The notes beneath the pieces were generated by a model that had not been told where the DNA came from, did no database searches, and was given only the letters and a program-made list of their open reading frames with translations. Below, one piece after another: positions 56,882 through 64,000 of a stretch of 64,000 nucleotides of DNA (position 1 is its first letter; each line of letters starts with the position of its first letter). Source of the DNA: Caldilinea sp. CFX5 (GTDB lineage Bacteria; Chloroflexota; Anaerolineae; Caldilineales; Caldilineaceae); NCBI GenBank assembly GCA_021405325.1, contig QWII01000044.1, forward strand, positions 1-64,000, written 5' to 3'. The translations under genes were made by a program, and so were the position numbers.

Positions 56882-58657
56882 ATGCAACAAGAGATCGAAT
56901 CAGGCAGGCAAGCAACCTTACATTCCCCGCTGACCGGCAGTGAGCTGCCAACGACCGAACGGGAAGCGGCGGCGGTTGCTGCACCGATTGCCGACCAACG
57001 CCGTTACCGGCGGATTCTGTGGTTTTTTGGCGGTATCATTGGTCACTTCATCCTACTGGACCTTCTATTAGGTCGGCTGCCCTTTATCCGTCAGCGGGTG
57101 CAGGCCAGCCGACCGGCGCGCCTGCGCCGGATGGCTCGTCGTTTTCGCGCATTGGCTGTTGATATGGGCGGCGTGTTAATCAAACTGGGGCAATTTCTCA
57201 GCGCTCGTGTTGATGTGTTGCCGGCGGATATTACGGAAGAGCTGGCCGGTCTCCAGGATGAGGTGCCGCCGGTCCCCTTCCCGGCCATTATGGTGGCTTT
57301 ACAGACTGAATTAGGCGACATGACCACCCATTTTGCCGACATTGAACAACGACCGCTTGCCGCCGCTTCGTTGGGGCAAGCGCATCGCGCCCGTTTGCAA
57401 GGCGATGACCAACGGGCGGGACAAAACGTGGTGGTCAAGGTGCAGCGTCCCGGCATTGAGGAAGTCGTGCGCACCGATCTGGCGGCGCTGCGGGTGGTAG
57501 CGCGCTGGGTTATGCGTTATAAGCCGCTCCGCCGGCGCGCCAATGTGCCCGCGCTCATGGAAGAGTTCGCCCGCACCCTCTGGGAGGAACTCGATTATCG
57601 GGCGGAAGCCGCCAACGCCGAGCGCTTTGCCCGGATGTTTGCCGATGCAGCCGATGTGGCGGTTCCCAAGGTCTACCACGAACACTCGACGGGGCGTCTG
57701 CTCACCTTGGAGAATGTCGAGGGTATTCGCATCGATGATGTCGCCGCCATGCGCGCGGTCGGCATCGAACCGACCGCCGTGGCCGAACGGTTACTGGATA
57801 TTTATTTCAAACAGGTCTTTCAGGAAGGCTTTTTCCACGCCGATCCGCACCCCGGCAATATCTTTGTGCGCCCCCGTCCCCGCCCGGCCAACGCACCGGT
57901 GGAGGGGCCGACTCCGTTTCAGATCACCTTTATCGACTTTGGCATGATGGGCAACATTCGGTCGCTCATGGGCGAAAATTTGCGCCGGGTCTTGTTGGCC
58001 GTCGCTAAACGGGATGCGCGCGCGTTGACCCAAATTTACAAAGATATGGGCTTCTTCCTGCCCGGCGCCGATCTGGAGCGCATTACGGAAGCGCAGGAGG
58101 CGGTGCTGGGGCGGATTTGGGGGCGCAGTCTCCAAGAGATGGCGCGCCCTAGCCGGGAAGAGATCCAGGAACTGGGCAGTGAATTTAAAGACCTCTTGCG
58201 CGAATTTCCCTTTCAGGTGCCGCAGGATTTTATCTACCTCGGTCGCGCCGTCGGGATGCTCTCCGGGCTGACCTCGCAACTGCACCCGGAGGTCAACCTC
58301 TGGACGCAGATGGAGAAATACGCGCTGGAAATTGTGGGGAACGAGGGCTTCAAACTCTTCTCACCGACAGTGTTGATCGAGGAGGCGCGTTCACTCCTGG
58401 CCGTGCCGGCCCAAATGCGCCGGTTGATCCAGTTGGCTGAGTCGGGCCAATTTCAGGTGCGCACGGTGGAAGATGCGGGTGTCGTGCGCCGGCTGGCGCA
58501 GGTAGAACGGCGGCTTGCCCGACTGAATACGACGATGCTGGCAAGTGCATTGTTGCTGGCCGGGGCGCTACTTTATGGCACAGAGCACACGTTGCTTGGC
58601 TTGGGGTTTTGGGGTGTGGCTGGTGTACTTTGGGGGGTATCACTGCTGCGTGAGTAG
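56882..58657 (+). CDS. UbiB/AarF (ABC1) family atypical kinase
   Basis: 591 residues from ATG 56882; the TTG at 56819 is less likely. It has the family's KxGQ motif (LIKLGQFLSAR), an Ala-rich loop AAASLGQAH, lysine K186 (VVKVQRPG), the catalytic loop with H319 (FHADPHPGN), the DFG aspartate D352 (FIDFGMMG), and one or two C-terminal TM helices. Bacterial members support isoprenoid-quinone or lipid metabolism. No quinone genes are adjacent, so the exact role is open. Confidence 0.92.
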   Translation: MQQEIESGRQATLHSPLTGSELPTTEREAAAVAAPIADQRRYRRILWFFGGIIGHFILLDLLLGRLPFIRQRVQASRPARLRRMARRFRALAVDMGGVLIKLGQFLSARVDVLPADITEELAGLQDEVPPVPFPAIMVALQTELGDMTTHFADIEQRPLAAASLGQAHRARLQGDDQRAGQNVVVKVQRPGIEEVVRTDLAALRVVARWVMRYKPLRRRANVPALMEEFARTLWEELDYRAEAANAERFARMFADAADVAVPKVYHEHSTGRLLTLENVEGIRIDDVAAMRAVGIEPTAVAERLLDIYFKQVFQEGFFHADPHPGNIFVRPRPRPANAPVEGPTPFQITFIDFGMMGNIRSLMGENLRRVLLAVAKRDARALTQIYKDMGFFLPGADLERITEAQEAVLGRIWGRSLQEMARPSREEIQELGSEFKDLLREFPFQVPQDFIYLGRAVGMLSGLTSQLHPEVNLWTQMEKYALEIVGNEGFKLFSPTVLIEEARSLLAVPAQMRRLIQLAESGQFQVRTVEDAGVVRRLAQVERRLARLNTTMLASALLLAGALLYGTEHTLLGLGFWGVAGVLWGVSLLRE

Positions 58658-58660
58658 CTG

Positions 58661-58789
58661 AACACAACAACGGATTCAGAAAGTAGCGGATGTCTTGCTT
58701 GCTTTAGGAAAAGGGCTGGTATCACCAGTTTCCCGGCATTTCGTCGAGTTGTTCAAAAATCCGCTGCTTCCTAAAGCCGTTGCTGTGTT
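58661..58789. repeat. Intergenic palindrome, ACAACAACGGATT family
   Basis: The 31-base arms 58661-58691 and 58759-58789 pair with about six mismatches. The left arm start AACACAACAACGGATT is shared with the element at 39075. It lies between two convergent genes and ends 11 bases before the dehydrogenase stop codon. Confidence 0.85.
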
Positions 58790-58799
58790 GTTTGCTGCT

Positions 58800-60116
58800 C
58801 TACCCGCTCCACCGAAGCCGATACAGCGTCCCACCCCGCACCGTCAACACATACAAATTGCCATCCGGCCCCATGCTGATCTGGACGAGACCGGCAAAGT
58901 TACTGGCAAAGTCACTCACTTGCGCGCCGTTGTTGGTCAGCGTCAGCCGCCAGATTTTGCCTACATTGTAATCGCCAAAGAAGTAAGCGCCCTGGTATTC
59001 CGCCGGAAAGCTGGCGCCGGTGTAAAAGTCGCCGCCGATGATCGCGACCCGGCCTTCGGTGTGCGGGAACGCATGGACGGGGAAGACCAATTGCTTGGGC
59101 GTGGCTTGCAGCTTGTCACAGGGGGGTGTATTCACTTTGGGGTCGCCGTTTTCAAAGCAGGGCCAGCCAAAGTTTGCCCCGGCCCGCCCGCGGTTGACCT
59201 CTTCCCACGAACTCTGCCCCACATCACCAATCATTAGATCGTTGCCGGTTGGCAGAAAGGTAAAGCGGAAGGGATTGCGCAGCCCGATCATAAAGACTTT
59301 GCTGCGGTTGCTCTGCGGGTCGCCATTATAGAAGGGGTTATTCGTGTAGCCAGCGCCAGACAAGGGATTGATACGCAACAGTTTGCCTGATAAGCTATCC
59401 AGGTCTTGCGACCGTAACCCTGCCGTGTCAAACTCACCGCCGTCACCCACGCCGACATAGAGCGCGCCATCGCGGCCAAAGCGCAACATGTTGGCCTGAT
59501 GCGCCGTCCCTTCGACAGGGATGCAGTCGCGGATCGCTTTGCCGTTTTCATCCTGGCAGGAGAAGGGGGGCCGATCCGACTTTTCCGGGTTGCCAATCTG
59601 CGCAAACTCGCCGCCGGCGCCCAACAAGATCATTTTACTTTCCGGCAACCCCTTGTTGGAGTTGGCCGGATCGGCGGAGACACGCATAACACGCGAGAGG
59701 CGCGCCCCGGTTGCCTTGTAGCCATTCGCCTCTTTCGGTTGGTAGACATAGGCTAGGTAGACATACGGCGTCTGCGGAAAGCCAGGATGGACGGCAATGC
59801 CCACGAGTCCCCGATTAAACGCCTGGTTCACCTCCTGGCTGATGTCGATAAAGTTCTCCGGGAGCAATTGATTGTTGGCGATGATCCGCACCGTCCCCGC
59901 CTTCTGGGTGACAAAGATGCGGCCATCGGGCGCAAAGGCGAAGGAAGTTGGCCCGTCGAGCTTGTTTGTCACCACTTCCAGCGTAAAGCCGGGCGGTAGG
60001 CCGATCTGACCCGGTTGCGATTGGGCATGGCTAATGCTGCTGCTGCCGACAAGACCGAAGAGCAATATGACCGGCAAGACCAGCCGTAAAGATACCTGTT
60101 TAAGCATTGCGTTCAT
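58800..60116 (-). CDS. Exported PQQ-type sugar dehydrogenase (aldose dehydrogenase-like)
   Basis: 438 residues from ATG 60116, with AGGAGCC upstream. A Sec signal peptide (cleavage near residue 31, SHA) precedes a six-bladed propeller of the soluble glucose/aldose dehydrogenase family (PPGFTLEVVTNKLDGPTS, GLVGIAVHPGF, GRAGANFGWP). It would oxidise aldoses outside the membrane using PQQ. No PQQ synthesis genes are visible. Two Cys (SCQDEN and CIPVE) form an insertion that may be a disulfide. Confidence 0.88.
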   Translation of the reverse strand: MNAMLKQVSLRLVLPVILLFGLVGSSSISHAQSQPGQIGLPPGFTLEVVTNKLDGPTSFAFAPDGRIFVTQKAGTVRIIANNQLLPENFIDISQEVNQAFNRGLVGIAVHPGFPQTPYVYLAYVYQPKEANGYKATGARLSRVMRVSADPANSNKGLPESKMILLGAGGEFAQIGNPEKSDRPPFSCQDENGKAIRDCIPVEGTAHQANMLRFGRDGALYVGVGDGGEFDTAGLRSQDLDSLSGKLLRINPLSGAGYTNNPFYNGDPQSNRSKVFMIGLRNPFRFTFLPTGNDLMIGDVGQSSWEEVNRGRAGANFGWPCFENGDPKVNTPPCDKLQATPKQLVFPVHAFPHTEGRVAIIGGDFYTGASFPAEYQGAYFFGDYNVGKIWRLTLTNNGAQVSDFASNFAGLVQISMGPDGNLYVLTVRGGTLYRLRWSG

Positions 60117-60222
60117 TGTTGGCTCCTGTGAAAACAGACATGGACTCAGGCAACGCGGAAGATGGCGCCCATGAAGAAAAGCAGCGTGCGTGGCACTGAC
60201 CAAGGACAGTCCGTTGTTCCTA

Positions 60223-60476
60223 CCGGTTGCTGGTCAGTGCCGCGCACGCGGATCTGCCGAGCGGATCTACCCCGCGTGCGCGGCACTGACCAGTCGATTG
60301 GTCTGTAGACCGAGTTGTCTTGGTCAGTGCCACGCACGCTCGTTTTCTGCCGGTTGCTGGTCAGTGCCGCGCACGCGGATCTGCCGAGCGGATCTACTCC
60401 GCGTGCGCGGCACTGACCAGTTGATTGGTCTGTAGACCGAGTTGTCTTGGTCAGTGCCACGCACGCTCGTTTTGCC
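60223..60476. repeat. Two 127-bp direct repeats, each a double palindrome
   Basis: Copies start at 60223 and 60350 and differ at only a few bases. Each contains two palindromes, GTCAGTGCCGCGCACGCG facing its complement, and TGGTCAGTGCCACGCACGC. A partial third copy of the latter lies at 60183-60201. It ends beside the GH3 stop codon. Confidence 0.92.
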
Positions 60477-60477
60477 C

Positions 60478-62754
60478 TTACTGACCATGCACCTGGTACA
60501 ACAATCCATCGACCAATTCATCCGCCCCCATCGGCAACGCGCTTTCCTGGAAGTGCAGTAGACTGAGCAAGGGTGTTTCCAGCAGAAAGCCCATCATGTC
60601 CATGCCAATGGCGGCGCTGTCGGGACTGTCTGTGCCCATCGCTGTCCCCAGTTGGGCGATCATTTGTTGGAACATCGGCTCAAAGACGGCGCGCCCACGC
60701 GGATCGGTCAGCCAGTCACGCACCGTCGATTCGCGATTTAAGAGACTGGGTAGCGTCAAGGTAGAGTGGAGCGTAACCGTCGCCTTACACCGAATATCAG
60801 TGGCCGACGCGCCGATCAGAATGTCAAAGTCGCCATCCTCGGTAATCCACTGGTGATGACCGGGGTGATAGTAGGCAAAGGCGCGGAAATCGAGCGGAAT
60901 CGTGACCGTCTGGGTCTCGCCCGGTTGAAGGGCGACCTTGGCGAAACCCTTTAACTCCTTGGGCGGGCGCACCAAACCGGCCGCCTGGTCATGGACATAG
61001 ATCTGCACAATCTCCTTGCCGGCCACCGCACCCGTATTGGTGACATCGACGCTAACGCTGACCCCATCAATATCTTTGACCGTTGTGGCCGAGAGGCGCA
61101 GGTTACTATAAGCAAAAGTCGTATAGCTCAGCCCATACCCAAAGGGGAAGAGCACCGGCAGCGCCTTGGCGTCATAGTAACGATAGCCGATAAAGATCCC
61201 TTCACCATAACGCACGGTGGTCGTATCGCCGGGGAAGTTGAGATAAGCCGGCGTATCGACCAGCCGGTGCGGGAAGGTTTCGGCCACTTTGCCGGAGGGG
61301 TTGACCACGCCAAAGAGGACATCAGCAATCGCGCCGCCGCCGGCCTGCCCCATCATCCACGCTTGCAGAACGGCCGCCGGGCCGTCGATCCAGTCGCCCA
61401 TCGTCACGGCGGAACCGCTGTTGAGGACGACCACCGTCTTGGGCTGGACAGCGCAAACCGCCTTGATCAGCGCCACCTGTTGTGGCAGCAGATCCAGATC
61501 AGGACGATCATAGCCTTCCGACTCCTTGGAACTGGGCAGGGCGATGTAGAGCAGCGCTACATCCGCTTTCTGCGCCACGACCACTGCTTCATCGATCAAG
61601 CCTTGGTCAAATTCGGTAGTGGCGGTGTAGCCGGCGCTGTAGCTGATCGCTTCGGTATCGGCCAGCTTGTCCAGTTCGACAATGGGGCTGTCCACCTGCG
61701 TCGGGTTGATGTGCGAACTGCCGCCGCCCTGGAAATGGGGTTCCTGCGCTGTGCGCCCGATGACTGCGATCTGTCGCGGCTGTTGGAGCGGAAGGATGCC
61801 ATCGTTCTTGAGCAGGACGATACTTTCCCCAGCAATGCGGCGGGCCAGGGCATGGTGAGCGGTCGCGTCGAAGCTGCCGCCTTTGGGTGTCGCTGCGGCT
61901 TTGAAAGCGATGGTCAAAATCCGGCGCACCGCTTCATCCAATACACTTTCTGCAACTTCGCCATTGCGCACAGCCGCGATCACAGCTTCTGTCCGGCGCG
62001 GTTTTGCACCGGGCATCTCCAAATCGAGACCGCCTTGCAACGCCTTGACCCGATCCCGCACGGCTCCCCAATCGGAGACGACAAAGCCCTCGAAGCCCCA
62101 TTCTTCCTTGAGAATTTCCACCAGTAGTTCATGGTGTTCGGAACAGAAGGTGCCGTTGAGTTTGTTATAAGCGCACATGACGCTCCACGGTTGCGCCCGT
62201 TTTACTGCCGCCTCAAAGGCGGGTAGATAAATTTCGTGTAGTGTTCGTTCATCAACTTCAGCGCTGATGGTAAAGCGGCGGGTTTCCTGGTTGTTGGCGG
62301 CAAAGTGCTTGAGCGAGGTGCCGACCCCTTTGCTCTGGATGCCGTTAATCAACGCCACCGCCAGTTCGCCGGCCAGGTAGGGATCTTCGGCAAAATACTC
62401 AAAGTTGCGTCCACAGAGCGGCGACCGTTTCATGTTGACGCCCGGCCCCAGCAGCAGATCAACCTCCAGCGCAATCGCCTCGGTCGCCAGCGCTTCGCCC
62501 ATTTCATAGAGCAAATCGACATCCCAACTGGCTGCCAACGCCGAGGCGGCCGGGAAACAGGTCGCCGGTAGACTGGGCGCGCCCAGCAAGTTGACATCCG
62601 GCACACGCCGCACACCATGCGGCCCGTCGGTGATCAAAAGTGCCGGGATGCCCAGCCGTTCCACTGGGGTTGTCGTCCATGCGCTCGCACCGGTGCAGAG
62701 TGCAGCTTTTTCTTCCAAGGTCATCTGGGCAATCAAGTCAGCAATCGCTGCCAT
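60478..62754 (-). CDS. Beta-glucosidase, glycoside hydrolase family 3
   Basis: 758 residues from ATG 62754 (AGGAGAAAATT). The (beta/alpha)8 domain contains the GH3 motif KHFAANNQE (149-157) and the nucleophile D228 in VVSDWG. The alpha/beta sandwich follows from about 310, and a fibronectin III-like domain (about 565-650, FPFGYGLSYT just before) is followed by a ~95-residue C-terminal extension rich in Leu and Met. There is no signal peptide, so it acts in the cytoplasm on imported beta-glucosides. The C-terminal extension is also found in some Firmicutes and Chloroflexi GH3 enzymes. Confidence 0.93.
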   Translation of the reverse strand: MAAIADLIAQMTLEEKAALCTGASAWTTTPVERLGIPALLITDGPHGVRRVPDVNLLGAPSLPATCFPAASALAASWDVDLLYEMGEALATEAIALEVDLLLGPGVNMKRSPLCGRNFEYFAEDPYLAGELAVALINGIQSKGVGTSLKHFAANNQETRRFTISAEVDERTLHEIYLPAFEAAVKRAQPWSVMCAYNKLNGTFCSEHHELLVEILKEEWGFEGFVVSDWGAVRDRVKALQGGLDLEMPGAKPRRTEAVIAAVRNGEVAESVLDEAVRRILTIAFKAAATPKGGSFDATAHHALARRIAGESIVLLKNDGILPLQQPRQIAVIGRTAQEPHFQGGGSSHINPTQVDSPIVELDKLADTEAISYSAGYTATTEFDQGLIDEAVVVAQKADVALLYIALPSSKESEGYDRPDLDLLPQQVALIKAVCAVQPKTVVVLNSGSAVTMGDWIDGPAAVLQAWMMGQAGGGAIADVLFGVVNPSGKVAETFPHRLVDTPAYLNFPGDTTTVRYGEGIFIGYRYYDAKALPVLFPFGYGLSYTTFAYSNLRLSATTVKDIDGVSVSVDVTNTGAVAGKEIVQIYVHDQAAGLVRPPKELKGFAKVALQPGETQTVTIPLDFRAFAYYHPGHHQWITEDGDFDILIGASATDIRCKATVTLHSTLTLPSLLNRESTVRDWLTDPRGRAVFEPMFQQMIAQLGTAMGTDSPDSAAIGMDMMGFLLETPLLSLLHFQESALPMGADELVDGLLYQVHGQ

Positions 62755-62763
62755 AATTTTCTC

Positions 62764-63573
62764 CTACTTCACCAAACCCCGTTTCACATCCGCATAACTG
62801 ACCAGGCAGATGTTGCGGCGTGTAACAATTTCTACCACCTGCGGATCAGTCCATGCCTCCGTCACCCCCTGGCGATCTTGGGCGACTTGCTCATAGCCAA
62901 CGTGGTGGATGGCGCGCATTTCGGGGGTGTCATAGGCCGGGTGATCGACAAAGATCCATTTGCCGGGGGTCAGGGTTTCTAAGTTCTGGCGCAAAGCTGT
63001 CACCTTTTCCGCCGGTGTCAACACGGTGCTGTTTTCGCCAAATCCGCGGAAGCGTTCAAAACCCGTCAAATCGACCGCCAAATCATACTCCGCCACCAGC
63101 CTGGCAATGACGCCCTGAAAGGTGACATCGTCCCGCAAGCCCATCATGTGGACGGTGAGGTGACTGACCCAGGGGATATGCTTGCGCACCAGTTGGATTT
63201 GCGCCCGTACTTCGCTTTCCAGATCCGCTGGTGTCCAGGGCAGATCGCAGAAAGGCACCAAATCCGGGTAGCGACTGCCTTGCCAAAAGGTGTGGCAGAA
63301 ATAGCCGTTGTGATCGACAATGCTTTGGGCGTTCGAGAGCGGTCGCCACTTGACATTCTCCCACTCGCTGGTGAGCGTCAAGTGGACGCCGACATCATAG
63401 GTGGGGTGCGCTTGCAACAACTTCACCGCTGCGGGAAACCAGGCACAAGGGGCCATGATCTCAACTGAGCGGGCAATGCCTTTGGTAAAGACGTCTATAC
63501 AGGCGGTGTTGGCGGCTTGGGCGCAGCCAATGTCATCGGCGCGGACAAGGAGGTAGATGGGTTCGTTTAACAT
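62764..63573 (-). CDS. ChbG/YdjC-like carbohydrate deacetylase
   Basis: 269 residues. It has the family's N-terminal metal motif ADDIG (D13, D14), H64 in GVHLTLT, and SHLTVHMMG near 137-145. ChbG removes an acetyl group from chitin disaccharide phosphates, and other members act on different acetylated or polyketide sugars. Its stop is nine bases from the start of the GH3 glucosidase on the same strand, so the pair probably handles one oligosaccharide, perhaps a chitobiose-like or cellobiose-like substrate. Confidence 0.88.
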   Translation of the reverse strand: MLNEPIYLLVRADDIGCAQAANTACIDVFTKGIARSVEIMAPCAWFPAAVKLLQAHPTYDVGVHLTLTSEWENVKWRPLSNAQSIVDHNGYFCHTFWQGSRYPDLVPFCDLPWTPADLESEVRAQIQLVRKHIPWVSHLTVHMMGLRDDVTFQGVIARLVAEYDLAVDLTGFERFRGFGENSTVLTPAEKVTALRQNLETLTPGKWIFVDHPAYDTPEMRAIHHVGYEQVAQDRQGVTEAWTDPQVVEIVTRRNICLVSYADVKRGLVK

Positions 63574-63600
63574 ATGCGCTACTTTCGGTACGTGGGACCC

Positions 63601-63665
63601 GCCTTCCTGGAAGCGGTGACAGATGTTCCAGTGTGCGAAACGTTCCGCACCGCTTTCAGGAAGGC
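63601..63665. repeat. Intergenic palindrome
   Basis: The 18-base arms 63601-63618 and 63648-63665 pair at 17 of 18 positions. A second near-palindrome GTGCGAAACGTTCCGCAC (63633-63650) lies inside. The centre AACGTT resembles the LacI operator at 36.8 kb, but the flanks differ. Confidence 0.85.
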
Positions 63666-63746
63666 AGGCCGGCTGGGTTGGCGACTGCTTGCTTTGCGCC
63701 TATCTTACCGCAGTTGTTGCGGAGATTCCAAACAGCGGCTGGAACT

Positions 63747-64000
63747 TTACGCATGCGCCAACGCCCCCGGTTGCGCCGCCATCTTTTCCTCTTCATGAGC
63801 AATAAAAGGCACGCCGGGGCGACCGGTTGCCAGTGGTGTGCGGTGAAAACTGGTGAACGTTTTGGACCCACCAGCCAGCGTTGCCAGATTCGTGTAGCCA
63901 GCCTGCTGCAAGATACGGTAGGCCAGATAGCTGCGGAAACCCACCCGGCAGTAGAGAAAGATCGGTTGGTTGTGGTCGCCGTTGCCCAACAGATTGTCCG
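63747..64000 (-). CDS. Rhodanese-domain protein, C-terminal fragment cut by window edge
   Basis: 84 codons are visible; the frame stays open to the window end, so the true start lies outside. The active-site loop is YCRVGFRS, followed by YRILQQAGYTNLATLAGGSKTF, the typical C-terminal half of a rhodanese domain. This spelling is common in CoA-disulfide reductase-rhodanese fusions, where the sequence continues upstream as an FAD/NADH domain. A stand-alone sulfurtransferase is the alternative. Confidence 0.75.
   Translation of the reverse strand, partial: DNLLGNGDHNQPIFLYCRVGFRSYLAYRILQQAGYTNLATLAGGSKTFTSFHRTPLATGRPGVPFIAHEEEKMAAQPGALAHA

Noticed and set aside
63633..63650. Third LacI operator
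   Set aside because: Only the central AACGTT is shared with GCGAACGTTCGC, and the site is part of a larger intergenic palindrome.

Overview
The window looks like a chromosomal piece from a Chloroflexota bacterium, most likely Anaerolineae or Caldilineae. I infer this from the GC-rich coding style, the many carbohydrate and peptide ABC importers with lipobox (LxAC) binding proteins, RNase J, very long FtsK-type and GT39-type membrane proteins, a GxxExxY protein, and no outer-membrane lipoprotein or LPS genes. No rRNA, tRNA, CRISPR array or intact insertion sequence was found.

Layout. (1) 144-16933, plus strand: a polyol or sugar import and catabolism locus. It has a binding protein, two permeases, two separate ATPases and a small membrane protein, an arrangement like the rhizobial glycerol importer GlpSTPQUV. 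These are followed by a D-tagatose-3-epimerase-like TIM barrel, an enolase-superfamily acid-sugar enzyme, a D-2-hydroxyacid dehydrogenase, DhaK, DhaL, and a giant DhaM-HPr-EI fusion that carries a complete PTS phosphorelay in one chain. Two sets of AT-richer, unrelated genes interrupt this locus: membrane ORFs at 1714-2987 and a GxxExxY protein at 5534-6355. (2) 16936-22778, minus: MFS exporter, FtsK translocase, RNase J. (3) 22779-23923: a gene-poor, decayed stretch. (4) 23924-31721: an HTH-TM-TPR protein (plus), then a methyltransferase, a six-hairpin glycosidase and a membrane spermidine-synthase-like protein (minus). (5) 32135-43618, minus: two carbohydrate ABC cassettes without ATPases, a LacI regulator with a clear promoter and paired operators, and a beta-phosphoglucomutase/GH65 phosphorylase fusion. 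Together these suggest import and phosphorolysis of an alpha-disaccharide. (6) 43827-51384, minus: a full Dpp/Opp-type importer with two small downstream genes. (7) 51816-64000: two GT39-like glycosyltransferases, YbjQ, a UbiB/AarF kinase, a PQQ-type sugar dehydrogenase, GH3 beta-glucosidase, a ChbG-like deacetylase and a truncated rhodanese-domain protein.

The most striking feature is not a gene. Almost every gap between genes, including gaps inside operons, holds a long inverted repeat, commonly 15-30 bp per arm and often perfect or nested. The arms are frequently built from 7- or 8-bp tandem units, and the element often begins at or within a few bases of a stop codon. Several sequence families recur at distant gaps. 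They do not look like ordinary Rho-independent terminators, because there is no consistent T-run. I treat them as a dispersed family of intergenic palindromes and the best candidate for something undescribed.
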